This document shows, in pieces, positions 1 through 22,345 of a DNA stretch of 64,000 bases. Origin of the DNA: Cercis canadensis (taxonomy: Eukaryota; Streptophyta; Magnoliopsida; Fabales; Fabaceae); assembly GCA_003255065.1 (NCBI GenBank), contig QAOA01006130.1, positions 905,687 to 969,686 of the forward strand, read 5' to 3'. A program made the position numbers and the translations under genes. The stretch's first letter is position 1. The number at the start of each line of letters is the position of its first letter. Below the pieces are notes generated by a model. That model was given only the letters and a program-made list of their open reading frames with translations, ran no database searches and was not told where the DNA came from.

Positions 1-494
1 TAACTCTTTTTTTTACTTCTCACAAACCAGTTAATTTATGGGTATGCTGTAGCGAATAGAAGAAAGGATTTTTCCCAAGCTGCCTCTCAGCAAGCTTCTA
101 GCTTCAATGATTTTACTCGTCTTTGCATCATTGTCAACTGGTTAATTTATTTCCTCTATCAATTAGCAGCTTGTGATATCTACTTGCTGCACCTAAAATC
201 AAAAACAGTATTTCAACCCTCAAATACACCCTACATCCCAACTTGAATGAAATCCATATTTTATGATGGTTTTGTGGTGGTATTTTTATTTTGAAGAAAA
301 AGTTATATACATCTCCTGTATTGAAGCAACTGTCAGATATTAACAATCTGATCATCAACTCTAAGTTATTAAGATATGCGTAAAATGCGTATAGATATCA
401 AAACAAGCTAATATGGAAAAGTGCATAGGCTCTGTAAGGTGGGGAAAAAAGAGTAAAAGCCGGACAATATTCATGAGTTTCAACCAAAACTTAC

Positions 495-10326
<9,832 letters not shown>

Positions 10327-10641
10327 GTTGGGGTCGTAATCATTAAATGGAAATAACTGATCAATAATTGAAGAGTCCTAATACTATCACAGGAAAACTT
10401 ATAGGGTTTAGACAATTTGGGGAAGCCATGCCAATGGCAAAATTTGAACAAGACCAACACTTCAATACGGGAGAAACGAGAAAGAGAAAAAAAGACAGCG
10501 AGAGGGTCAAAGTTGGACCGTTGGAGGGAGTGAGAGAGCGGAAGTGTCAAAGAGCGGCATGTATAACCGCGTTGCGATGTCTGCAAGCTAAACGGAGATA
10601 AATCATTATTGAACTTTCTTATTGAAATATTGTGTCACTCG

Positions 10642-10642
<1 letters not shown>

Positions 10643-10674
<32 letters not shown>

Positions 10675-11045
10675 NNNNNNNNNNNNNNNNNNNNNNNNNN
10701 NNNNNNNNNNNNNNNNNNNNNNNNNNNNNNNNNNNNNNNNNNNNNNNNNNNNNNNNNNNNNNNNNNNNNNNNNNNNNNNNNNNNNNNNNNNNNNNNNNNN
10801 NNNNNNNNNNNNNNNNNNNNNNNNNNNNNNNNNNNNNNNNNNNNNNNNNNNNNNNNNNNNNNNNNNNNNNNNNNNNNNNNNNNNNNNNNNNNNNNNNNNN
10901 NNNNNNNNNNNNNNNNNNNNNNNNNNNNNNNNNNNNNNNNNNNNNNNNNNNNNNNNNNNNNNNNNNNNNNNNNNNNNNNNNNNNNNNNNNNNNNNNNNNN
11001 NNNNNNNNNNNNNNNNNNNNNNNNNNNNNNNNNNNNNNNNNNNNN

Positions 11046-11076
<31 letters not shown>
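10643..11076. repeat. (AT)n microsatellite around a 371-base sequence gap
   Basis: AT dinucleotide repeats occupy 10643-10674 and 11046-11076, with Ns filling 10675-11045. The gap almost certainly arose because the AT repeat could not be read through. It lies in the divergent spacer between the BAGP1-like gene (-) and the next gene (+), so part of a shared promoter region may be missing or mis-sized. Confidence 0.9.
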
Positions 11077-11079
<3 letters not shown>

Positions 11080-11950
11080 ACATATTATTTTACTCAATTA
11101 ATTAAATTTAAAAAATCTTATAATTGACAACAACAAAAATTAAAAATTTATTAATTTAATAAAAACATTATTTTTAAAATATTAAAAATATTATTTAAAT
11201 TCTTTTTTATAAAAAATTTAAAAAAATTTTAATATTATATAATTATTTTATTTATATTTAAATATAAGAGTAAAACATCTTTTTAGTTCTTGAAAAATGC
11301 AGTCACCGACAAATTCGTCATCTAAAAATTTTCGGTAACAAATTGGTATTTAAATTATTATTTCACTAACAAATTAGTCTTCTAGTAAGCAAGTTCAGTG
11401 AAAAGAAAATGAAAACTTGAATGAGAAAATGATGACTTAAATATAGCTAGGCAAGATCAGTAAAAAAAATTTTAAAAAATAGTCTGCAGAGATCTAGAAC
11501 TTTTCTCATTAAAGTACCAGAGGACTAATTTGTCAGACAGAATAATAATTCAATGACCAATTTGTCACTGAAAATTTTTTAAAGTCGAATTTATCAGTGG
11601 CTAAGAACTAAAAAAAAAAAAGTTTTACTCCAACTATAATAATCACATATTATCATTTTAAAATAATACCGAGCGTTATTTAAAGTTTTCGTTTTCTTTT
11701 GGCAGATCATAAAAACCAATACAATTTCCGTACAAAATAATTGTGAAGAAAACTAAAATTTAGGGTGACCAATTTGATTTTCACTATTGATGGGAATGGG
11801 AAAAAAAATAAAAATTAAGGGAAGCAATGAGAATGAGTGAGGTGATGAAACGCTAGAAGAACATGGCACGTGTCGATCAAAAGCGGGAACCGTACAGAAA
11901 TAAGCGCTACCTGAGGTTCCACTCTGAACCCTCCTAGGTTTATAACGTTA
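11077..11950. other. AT-rich spacer between divergent genes
   Basis: The stretch is very AT rich and has no supportable coding frame. It separates the head-to-head BAGP1-like gene and the nuclear-protein gene. From about 11950 it becomes CT rich (TCTCTGTC and CACACT tandem motifs at 12021-12080), typical of a plant 5' leader, so transcription of the plus-strand gene probably begins near there. Confidence 0.5.
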
Positions 11951-12020
11951 ACTTTGCTCATTTCATTCTCCACTCCACGCCGCCAACTAGGAACTATCCT
12001 CACACCTCCCGCTCTGGGTA

Positions 12021-12080
12021 CTGTCCCTGTCTCTGTCTCTGTCTCTCTATTACGCACACTCACACTCACACTCACACTCA
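12021..12080 (+). repeat. CTGTCT and CACACT short tandem repeats in a probable 5' leader
   Basis: A tandem TGTCTC run passes into tandem CACACT units. It is a pyrimidine-rich simple repeat in the presumed 5' untranslated region of the following plus-strand gene. No coding role is supported. Confidence 0.6.
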
Positions 12081-13064
12081 TGCACGTCAAAATTCGCTGT
12101 TATATATATGTTGTTGATGCAGCTGCTTTTGCAATGAAGCTACTGCACCATCTCCTCTTCTTCCGAGTGTTAGTGTTTGTATATATGTAATTAGCTACAT
12201 ATTACTTGTTTTCTTGTAATTTGTTCCATTTTATGTTTCACATCTATATCTAGCTCTGGATATACGTTTGGGCATGTTCAATTCCAGTGCTTTCTTAAAT
12301 GGGCCATTTTGAATTGATTTTCTTTTTTTACTCATCTTCTGGCTTGTCTCTGACTACCAGCCTGCTCGGTACCCGATGCTATCTCCACCTTCTCCTTATT
12401 GATTTGCAATAGTGAATTTATGATGGATTATTCGGACAACTAAAGTTTGTATTGTATCACGTGAATCATCATTTTACACTCTACTCTCGTGATTTCATGT
12501 TCATGCGGGTATTTTCTCTCATGAATACAAATTTCTTTTCCCAATCTTTTTCTTCTTTCCACCTTGCGTTTAAAGAATTTTGAGAATTGCCTTACTTCTA
12601 GCACAAATTGAATTCGGGTTTGCATTTGATGGATATCGAAGAATATGTTTTTGGAACTTTCATTTCTCACTTTGTTCTAATATTTGATTCTTTTAATTAT
12701 TATAAATAATTTTAAATTTAAGATTTTTATTGATAAATTCACTTTTATGATCGTCACAAAAAGGAAAAAGCAAAAAGATATCTCCACCTAAACATTATTT
12801 ATATACCTTGGAGACTATGGCACCCTTGCCGGGGCTAGGCGTCTCCTACCTCTTACGGATGTAAACAATTTGGAGAACTATACAGGTTCAACTTAACTTC
12901 TGTTGTTTTTTTTTTTTTTAAATAATTTTTTCAAGAAAACAGAAGAAGTCATCCCATGGTTTGTCCTAGTTACTTTTAGGTCAATATTATGAGTTTATTT
13001 ATTGAGCTGATTTTCTGTTTTGGTTGAATTCATTTATAACGTTAAACTTTCTGAATTTGATCAG

Positions 13065-16000
13065 GCTAAAAGGAATTCATCTTCAATACTACTGATAAAA
13101 GGGAGCGTTGTCAAAGAGAATCTGATGAGTCCTGCTCATCCATTCCCGGACAAGGACAGAGAGAGTAAACCAAACTTTGCTTTAAACGTTGCAGCAGTTA
13201 AGGAGAATATGGAAGAGAAGGGTTTGAATTACATGACTCCCTTTGAGAAACCTATCGTTAAGGTGGAGCCCTTTCTGGATGAACAAATAAACACTGCAAA
13301 AGTTCTTGAGGACGTGGAAATTGATATAATGAGTTGGACAAATAAAGGCGATTTTGCATCAAATAAAAACGAGGATCCTGATGCAACTGAATGTTCAAGT
13401 TCATTTGCCGGCACTACATCTGAGACTGATACTTGTTCTAGATTGAGTGAAGCTGAAGTGGAGTCAGAATTCTTTGGTGAAAATGGCTTGCCATGCACCT
13501 TTGATGCCTTTGGTTCTGCTTTTCAGATAAGGTTTTCTTTGTTCCAAAGAATCAATAACTTTTAGTTGTCTGGCTGACAATAGATTTAGCAATCAATGTC
13601 CAGATAGAGAGCCTTAGTCATTTGCATTTGTTGGCAACTGATTATAGTTGCTAGTAAAACTGGAATAGAAAGCCGTAGTCTAGCCCTTCAACATTGTTTT
13701 GGGAAGGAAATAGATAATGCATGTACTTCATTTTATATTATAAAAGCCATAATTACTTGCCTATAGTTAGTTGTAGCTCTTGTTTGAAGAGTTTCTAGCT
13801 TTGCCTCTAGCAAAGGTTGGTATTAAATAACCTATGATTATTGTTTATGTACTCTGTCATCATTAATTAGCCTTTTATATAGGCCATTGTCCAGTGCTTT
13901 CATTTACTCGTTTTCAATGTTTATAAAACTACCTTTTTGGTACTTAAGGTGAATCGCAGGTTTAGAACATTTTACATTTATCTCCACTCTTAAGTTCGTC
14001 CCACTATCATAAGATATACTATGCTTTCCAGATATCTTTTGTTTGTGTAATCATTACCATTGTTTGAGTTATTCAAGTTATTTATGCTTATTAATTTCCT
14101 GTGCCAATATAGGAAGAAGAAGTTGACAGATCATTGGAGGAACTTTATACGACCTCTAATGTGGCGTTGCAAATGGACAGAACTAAGAATTAAGGAAATT
14201 GAGTCACAAGCATTAAAATACAGTAAAGAGCTTGCAGAATATGATCAGAGGAAACGAATGGAACCTGATCATGTTACATTAGAAGAAGCCGGCTCAAAAT
14301 CATTACCATTTTCAAGTCACCAGTACAGAAATAAGGCCAAAAAGAGAAGGAAAAGAAAGAAAGTCGAAGACACAACTGAAATAACCTCCTATATGTCACA
14401 GCATTACCTTTTCTCTTATCTCGGTACAAATATTTTTGCAGTCATTCATCATGATATGCATGTCTTTCCTCATTGATTACCAACTCCTTGTCCCTGCTTC
14501 AGAAAAGTGTCTGACTTTTTTCTTTCCTTATATTGTAGAGAACAAGAAATCTGATCCTGATGGCTGTTTGGCTGATGATTTTGGTAATCCAGGTTAGATA
14601 TTTTTCTTTGTGTAAATTCCTTTCTGCTGCATAACATGTTAAGCCACCTGGTGACATTAATGTCTATCATATTATTTTCTCGTGAGAGGAAAGGGCAAAC
14701 AAAATAATTTTTTTGGTTTTAATTAATTGTATTAGTTTGTATAACCCTCCCTCCTCTTTTTGAGAGTGTGGCTTCAGAAAGAGCTTAATATTTCTTTGTT
14801 ATGTATCTAGCAGTTTTGTTTTGTGTTCCATTATAATTGCAGATGTCACATAATCATATTCTGACATATATCTTTGACTCCTGATTATTTATTTTGTGAT
14901 TTTTTTGAGACAGCGATCACAGACCTGCATGCTGATTCAACTGACAGATTTGGTATTATTGATGATCAATCTTTCTTTGAGTTTGGTGATGGTGATAGTT
15001 CATTGGAGCAGCTCCTTTCAACAATTGAAACTTTGCATTCCAGGGTCCACAAGCTGAAGAGTCAAGTGGATGTGGTCATGTCCAAAAATGCTGTAAAGTT
15101 TTCTTCATCAGAGAATTTGAGCGTTCTTCCTCATGGTGATGTGCAGACCAGCTCTGCTCATAGTCCTACATTCTCTGTGGGGAATGGAGACACTGTATCA
15201 GCTGGGGCTATTTATGGTTCAACTCAGCATGTACCAGAGTTTGATTTAGGAGATTTAGTTATGCCTGACAATGCCGTTTCAAGCTATGTAGAGGCCACAA
15301 TTGTTCCAGATATAATTGAGAGCACAGTGGGATTATTGTCTGCTGCAGATGTCACCCTCCATCGGCCCCAGACTGGAGACTCATGTGAAAATGTGAGTTC
15401 TTTATATCTATAGTTACAAAATTTTACTTATCAAGTATTTCTGTCAATTCCTCATCAGATGACGACCGAAAAATGTTTTGTGCATGTTAATGTCTTCTAT
15501 TTGTATCTTGATATTAACATGTGAAAAATGTATGGGAAGTTTCTGATATAAAAACTATATCCAAGACAAACTTATTTCATATCATGATGTCCATTTTTCT
15601 ATATTTTTCATTTGCTATATCAGCAGTTTTCTGTAATTTCTTCCTTATAGTTTCTTATATAGCTGATTATTAGAATCAAGACCATTGATACATAAAATAT
15701 ACATTTACTATTGACTTTTTTATTTTTTTTATTTGAAATGTTACTGTCTCCGGATTGTCATTGTGAGATTGGAATTAGTGTGTGCAAGATATCGAAGTTC
15801 TTATTTGTAAGTTAGGTTAAGCATTTTATTAAAGCTCATACTGATTTTGATACGTCCGTTAACATAAGTATGCTCCTTTAATAGCTGGCAATCAAAGTAT
15901 ACACTGACAAATACGATTAATTGCTCCTCCATGAATTGTTTTAAATCATCCTAAATTTTCTAGATTGCAGAATTAAAGCCGGATGGTTCTTTGTGGGAAA

Positions 16001-16554
16001 TCATACTATGTTGTCTTGTTAGAGCTTGGTTTGGCTTCTTTTCCTTTATTAGCTACTGATTGGCTCTTAAACCATTATACATGCAAGCATATCCTTTATG
16101 CACTCATGAACTTCCCCAGGCACTTATATCAAACATGAAATCGATTAAAAAGTATTCTGCTCAAGATAATTCTAAATTTTAACATTGGCAGATTTATCTT
16201 ATCAGAAAATTTTCCTTTTGACACTGATTGCTGTAGATGGTAGACAATAACTTGATGCACAATGAGGTAGCTGAAACAGAGGACCACAACTTTAGAAGTA
16301 CAAGTCAACAGCATACTGAGAAGCATCAGGACCGAGAGAAAGGTGAACAAGAAGAAAATACACATCCTGGTCCTATTCCGGCATTAGAATCTAATGTAAC
16401 AGGAAAGTCTGCTGTTTCTCAGGAGCAATCAACTCTGAAATCCTGTTTATATGGAGATGTGCATTTCCCCAAGAACAAAAGAAAGCGTGGGGAGCGCAAA
16501 GCTAGCTCAGGTGGTTGGAGCAAGAAATGCTCCGGAGAACCTGATAGTCAATGA
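13065..16554 (+). CDS. Plant-specific probable nuclear protein of unknown function (At3g59670-like by position)
   Basis: Five exons join in frame: 13065-13531, 14113-14423, 14539-14592, 14914-15392, 16237-16554. The first clear in-frame ATG is at 13125 (about 522 residues). The frame stays open upstream to the splice acceptor at 13064, so an earlier start in a 5' exon near 12000 is possible but was not located. The N-terminal third is acidic and low complexity. Exon 2 holds the most conserved-looking block, LTDHWRNFIRPLMWRCKWTE, followed by a charged helix and the basic cluster KAKKRRKRKKVED (likely nuclear localisation signal). A leucine-spaced helix (LEQLLSTIETLHSRVHKLKS) may form a coiled coil, and a second basic cluster (KNKRKRGERK) lies near the C-terminus. 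No catalytic domain is recognised. The exon at 14539 could instead end at 14583; both choices keep frame. Position next to the BAGP1-like and IQD genes suggests an At3g59670 homologue, recalled rather than searched. Confidence 0.82.
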
Positions 16555-19500
16555 GTTAGACTTTGTCAATCTGTATTGGTTTACAAGTTTGTAGCACATT
16601 CTTTTCTCCTTCATAAGTTGATACAAGTTGTAACTTAAGAATTTGGTGAATAAGTATCAGAGTCATATCTGGAGTAGAATTCAGCTGGGAATGGCTCCAA
16701 TTTTGGTAGAATTCAGTCAGTGCTCTGCGTGGTTGCTGTCATAGTAGGAGCCAGATGTGTCTGATGACTGGCTTTTACATCAAGTAATTTCTCAACTTCA
16801 CTTTGCAAGCAAGAACCTCTGAGATGTGAGGCTTCATCTACATCTTGTTCGTGAGTTATAATCATTCATTAAGAAAAATGAAATGAAAATCCAATATCCA
16901 ATAGAAATGAATGGAAAATAATACAATGTGGTTGTCCTTGAGGTTGAGGAGGTACTCGTGATCGTGAAGAAGAAGCAGGCCCTTGGGTTGGGTGGGACTG
17001 AAGCATAAGAATCAGAGATGAGAGATTGGGCGTATTGGGTCCATGTTTGCACGTGATATTGCCAAAGCGCGCATCATTCTTGATATCATTATGCATTGCT
17101 AGAGCTCTCCACTCTCCATTATTTAATTTTGCATGACTGTCGCTCGTGTCATCAACATTCAAGTAGAAGTCGTGGCCTTCTCTAGCTAATAATAATATTC
17201 TTCTTGTTTGGCTTTGTCAAATTCAGTTAAATCTCGTCCCTTGTATCAGTTCTACTACATAGACCAGTGCCTTTTATTTTCTCTCTCGCTCTCTCTCTAT
17301 TTTTTTTTTTTTTTTTGAGTTATTCTTATATATTTCGTTTTTCGTAGAACCCCTTTCATAGGTTCACTTGCTCAAATTCCGTGAAGTCCGCAAAGGTCAT
17401 GAACCCAGACACCATGCCATCTCCCTCTCTTCATTCCAATTCAAAGTGAACAAAATAATTTCTATGGTCTACAATGTACAAAAAGAAAGCAAAAGATGAA
17501 AGAAACTCTCTTATTCTTTTTGACCCCTCCCTGCCACCCCCTAAAAAAGAAACCTTTACTACTTAAATTAGTGCAACTATGTTTATGTTATAACTTTGGT
17601 GCTGTTACTCCTTGGGTAATCCGTAATCTTTTCTCTCGCTTGTTAATGTTACTGAACCAATTTCATAATTTACAATTTGACATATTAACAAGCTGTAATG
17701 AATGACAATTGCCAAGGTGCCAACCAACATCTCCAATCATAATGTTGTGCTGCAGCTTTTAGGGATCCTAAATATCGCACTTACTGGCTACACCACCCAC
17801 AAATCAATTATGATGCATTAACCAGACTGGATCTTACTTTTATTTTTTATGGAGTATAATATAATTACTTTTACAATTTTGGTTTATCTCCAAGCCCATT
17901 AGATCATTACAAAAGGATTTTATAAGTATATTTACTATGAATTAAGAATTAATATCACTTTTACATATAAAAATAAAAATAAAAAAGAAGTAATCTCACT
18001 TTTATTTTTGGTAGACTTAATAACACCTTTTTTCTGGGCAACCAAATAATATCCTATTTTAGTTGTTTGAAACTTCCCCAATGTCATGATAACCAGAAAA
18101 GGTGCAGGAGCTTGTGTAATAATTGCACGACACAAGACACAAGTTAAGTTCTCATTAATTGGAAGCACATCCTTCCTTCCTTGTATATATGCATGACAGA
18201 GCGTTTTTCAAATGGTGACATCCACAGGAAAGGGAAAAAAAAGAGCTCATTTCCCATAAATACTTGGACAAATCAAAGATCATGCAGATCCGTATAATTA
18301 GAGGTTGTTCTTGAGGCAAGAAATTAATTATTGATACGTTCAGTTATATAGTGAGGTAAATTAATGATATTAGCTGCATTACAAAATAGCAATAAACTAC
18401 CCTGGGTTTCAACTTTTAACATGCTAGAAAGAATAATTATATGTACAATGTGGAATTTTATGTGTTACTCTACCAGTATTATTGAGAAGCAATTAAACAG
18501 ATTCTAGAAAGAATTAATTATACTTTGGGTGGCCATGATTTTTCTGTGATAAAGGCAGGCCAAGCATGTTTTAAACCAATTGATGTCCTCTGTGACCTCC
18601 TCTTACTGGCAATCATAAAGATTAGGGACTGAACATGATTAAGGCTCTACATACTTTTCATGCTCCAGAAAGTAATGTATTAAATAAGGTTATTCTTCCC
18701 TTTTAAAAGGGATAGAGGGCACCTTGGTAATTACATTAAAAGTAGTAACATTTTCACTTTGCCTTTGAAATTTCAAACCTTTTCTCTCTCTCTCTCTCTC
18801 AAAATCAGAAGGAATCATGGGTGCCAAAGCAAAAGAGGAGGTTGGTTTACAATAAAGAATGGGGGAAAAGGAAAGAAGCACATTAGCAACCCCATCTTAT
18901 TCTTAGGATCACAAGTTGGAGTAAAATGAAACTCCTCTGCTCTCTTTCTCCTGCACTCTCATACTTTCCATTTTCTTTGTTCATGCAAGATCCAAAGAAC
19001 TCAAACACAAGGTATGCCATGCCAGCCCACTATAGCACTCTCCCTCTCTGTCTCTGTTTCTGTTTCTCTTTCTCTTCCAACACACCCATGTTCTTGATCG
19101 TTTATCTTTCTGCTATGCATTACATTACTATCTCTCGGCAGCTTTTTTGGTGAATATATATGTATCTTTGGACAGTGGATTACCATATTAATTAGTAATT
19201 CTTTCTAGTTTAGTTAATTCTTGGATAGCTAACATTTGAAATATAGGATCTCTGTGACACTCAGTTATTGCATTTTTATATCCAAAATGTAATTACTATC
19301 ATTATTGGAATATTTAGAGCTTTGAATTGAACAAATATCACGATTATCAGAAAAGATATATATATAGACTTCTTTCTAAATTGAGCCGTTGAATATTGAA
19401 AGCCTAGTTTGACTAAAGTCAACTATAGGGGCTCGCATCGCATTGCATTGCATTGCATTTTTGAGTCATCAGTCACAGTCAATAAATGTTGTGGAAGTGG

Positions 19501-20166
19501 AGGATCTCTTTGGTTAAGGTTAAAACAGTTTAACAGAGAAAACAAGACGTGAATGTCAATGTATCATTTTTATTTGGTTTCAATGTACTTATATATATTA
19601 GGCTTTGGGCTACTTGGGCCAATTAAGTATTTTTCTTGGCAGTGGCAGTGAGGCCCAATATCAATATCTTGTATTGCTTAATAAAGTAAAACCGCCAATT
19701 ACAGATATATCGGTGTTAATTAGTGTGATCTCAATTGGTGATGTGCAGTTGGAAGTTGGAGGAGACAGAGATTAGTAATAATGAGCAGTGAGTAATGCCA
19801 AGATTGTAATTTGCAACTCTTCTCCCCCACCCCCGGCCGGGTGAGGCGGAAAGGGGAAACAAATTGTTGGTTGATGACTTTAAGAATTTGACCAATGAGT
19901 AATGACCAAGCACAAACAAAACCGATGATCACTTACGATACGACAAGCTAGCAACTCCATTCTCTAGCTTTAACTGCTTTCTAGACTTTTTCAATTCTCG
20001 CCCTAAATTGGGGTTTCCCAGTTGGCGCAATTGGCAAGTTTAGATTTTGTAATAGAATAGAAAGAGATTAGCATTCATAACTGCTGATTTGTTACTAGCC
20101 CTCTTCCCTCACCATAAGAATGAAATCTTTCAAACAATTTGCATAATTGCTTATTCTTTTTTGGAT
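16555..20166. other. Intergenic region, no supported gene
   Basis: After a 3' untranslated tail, the sequence contains AT-rich spacer, a T tract near 17300, a (CT)n run at 18783-18800 and a short GCATT tandem at 19440-19458. Scattered short open frames lack codon bias, splice context or recognisable protein motifs. The part close to 20166 is presumably promoter and leader for the next gene, but no individual element is convincing. Confidence 0.4.
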
Positions 20167-20796
20167 ATGAATCCTACTGTTGCTGCACCACCTCAAGAAC
20201 TCATGCATGACATTTCACTTTCACATTGCAGGAAGCCCTGGTATCACAGAGCAATGGAGATGGCTTCTCTATGGAAAACCATTTCCAAGTCCACAGAAAT
20301 TAATCCCACAGCCAATTCCACGCTGTGGAAAACAATTCCAAAATCCCCTCAACCTCAAGTTCATGGCCCAAGTTCCAACAGAAACAAGCTGAGAAAATGT
20401 ACCTCCCTGAAGGTTGCCACTTCATTTACAAGGGTATGCCTTTGTGCACCCATGTCTTCTTACAACGAGGTTTTCCGAGCAGAGGTTCCACCTAGAAGAA
20501 GTAATAGTTACCCAAGAGCAAAGCCATTACAAACATCGCAAGAAAGAATTCCTATTCCTACAAGCGCTAGGCTTAGCACTGAGGGAAGAAGAGTTTTCCG
20601 GGGGAAATCCTTGACCGATGATGTTCTAATGAGGAGGTTTGTCATTGAAGAAGAAGCAATGATGCAAATTAGAAGAAGAAATCAAATGGAGGTTATTAGA
20701 AGGAGGAGTATGGTAAGGAGAGAGAAGCTTGGCCCAAGTCCTCTTAGTAGAATGGTTATGGCAGGGGAAATTAAGGGATCATCAACTCCAAGTTGA
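20167..20796 (+). CDS. Small basic plant protein of unknown function (At3g59680/At2g43990-like)
   Basis: A single uninterrupted frame of 209 residues starts at the ATG at 20167. The frame is open further upstream, but there it shows no protein-like character and the next in-frame initiator-like codon would add about 26 unlikely residues. The protein is rich in Arg, Ser, Pro and Lys. Visible features are a [18 protein letters not shown] segment, a Ser/Pro/Arg-rich middle, and a charged C-terminal helix ([20 protein letters not shown] followed by Arg-rich residues). There is no signal peptide, membrane span or known catalytic motif. The function is unknown. Its place between the unknown nuclear protein and the IQD gene matches my recollection of At3g59680 and its paralogue At2g43990, annotated only as uncharacterised or serine/arginine-rich. 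Confidence 0.75.
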   Translation: MNPTVAAPPQELMHDISLSHCRKPWYHRAMEMASLWKTISKSTEINPTANSTLWKTIPKSPQPQVHGPSSNRNKLRKCTSLKVATSFTRVCLCAPMSSYNEVFRAEVPPRRSNSYPRAKPLQTSQERIPIPTSARLSTEGRRVFRGKSLTDDVLMRRFVIEEEAMMQIRRRNQMEVIRRRSMVRREKLGPSPLSRMVMAGEIKGSSTPS

Positions 20797-21689
20797 ACAA
20801 AATTAATTCAGACTTACTTCAGTTCATCTCCACTCTCACTTGTGTCCAATTAAGCAAGCACTAAACTAAAAATTTTCATTCATTTCCTTCTCCTTCTGGT
20901 TCTTCTGTCACTGCATTCTGCATGCATGCGCCTATATATCCTATTAATTAATTCATTGTTTTTCCCCTTCAATTCCATTCTCTCACTGCTAATCACTAGT
21001 ACTAGAACAACATATTTAATTTACTTAATAACCCAATTCAAGTGGGTTAATTTAATGTTGTCTTTTCTTTCTTTCTTTCTTTAGTTCAGTCTCAGGACAG
21101 GGTGCTTTCCATTTTCAAAGAGATACACTTGCATGTGGATTGTAGCCAGAGTGGATCTACAACTCAAAAATTCTTTCCTCAATCTTCAACTTAACAAACC
21201 CTGCCAACTAACTGCTATATGTGATGTAGACTTGTTAATTTGCTTATAAGACACTCAAACAGAATAATAAAACTTGTGAAGCAAGGATAGTGGTTATATA
21301 ATTCGTATCAGAAAGGCCAAGTTAGGTTGTTTAGTGAACTGACTCGTAAAGTGTCTCTGATACAAACACATGCTTTCATTTTTTTGAACTTATCAACTAC
21401 CTTTGGTTCTCTATCTCTGCTTGATGATACTTCCTCTGCCAATCTTAGGGATCTGTGCTCCTACAAGAAAGCAGTGGTACATCTTTGTCATTCATTCATG
21501 AAACTCATTTGAAGTAAAGAGCTAAAGAGATATTTGCATGCATCAAAATCAGGATTGCATTATAAATATAATGGAGGAGTAGAGTAGCAGTAAAATATTC
21601 CAAAAGGATCTCATCCGCCCATTTATTCACTTTTCAGGCTGTAATGTAATCCATTTAATTCAATGAATAGCTAGTCAGGAACCCGTTGT

Positions 21690-22345
21690 GTGATGAGAAT
21701 CATCAAGGGAAGACCAGCTCAAGTTACAAGTCAAGGAGCAAAGTTAGAAGGAAGCCGAGGGATTGTGTGCTTGATTTAAGCATCTGAAGGAACAGTTGGA
21801 CCGAGCATGGAATACCTAGTTGGGAAGTTTGACCAAGCACTCACTTAGAACTTTATTTTGAGCTGAAAAACGCCACTTATGTTTTAGGTCAATTTAATGC
21901 TTATTTGTTTTTGGGCTGTTTTAGGTTTTCAGTTGTTTTAGGTTCAAATAATATATTCAGCACTTTAGTTATTAAGGCTTTAGTTATTGGGCATTTTACT
22001 AAATTAGGGTTGTAACTAGGTTTGACCTAGGTTTGTTGAATGTGTTTTTTATTAAAGGGAGGCAGCCCCTTTGTGAAGCCAACTTTGAATATTGAATGAA
22101 TGAGAGGATTTTTCTTCTAAGTTTTTTTGAGAACTTTTGAAACTTATCAAGAATGGTGATTCTTGTGGCGTTCTCCAAGAATTATTACTCACCTCCTATT
22201 CTCTTTTGAGTGTGTCGTCTATATCCTTCTCAATACCTCTAGTTGCACTTCTCTAAGTGTTGGGTCAAGGTCTTCTTTATTTTATTTTTTCTATTTAAAA
22301 ACTTGATTAAACATTCTTAGGCACTTCAGATTTCCTCTAATTGTT
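21690..22345 (+). repeat. Possible degenerate LTR-like segment
   Basis: This non-coding stretch reads like the R-U5 part of a plant LTR: a leader-like section, an AGGGAGGCAGCCCC segment, GAATGAATGAGAGG, and a CT-rich tail with repeated TTGGGTC motifs. No paired LTR, primer-binding site or target duplication was found, so this is a pattern-based guess. A repeat-library search would decide it. Confidence 0.3.

Noticed and set aside
31-137. Minus-strand frame resembling a C-terminal exon of the BAGP1-like gene
   Set aside because: It has a possible acceptor, but its phase does not join to the exon at 495-558, and the expected continuation of the VASt domain is absent. The true last exon is more likely left of the window.
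10609-11127. Open frames across the N gap
   Set aside because: They are made of AT repeat (Tyr-Ile) and unknown bases; not genes.
11815-12190. Overlapping frames with Ser-Val or Thr-Leu repeats near 12000
   Set aside because: They translate the TGTCTC/CACACT simple repeats in a probable 5' leader, with no conserved protein content.
19436-19460. GCATT short tandem run
   Set aside because: Only a few pentanucleotide units; a trivial simple repeat without context suggesting function.
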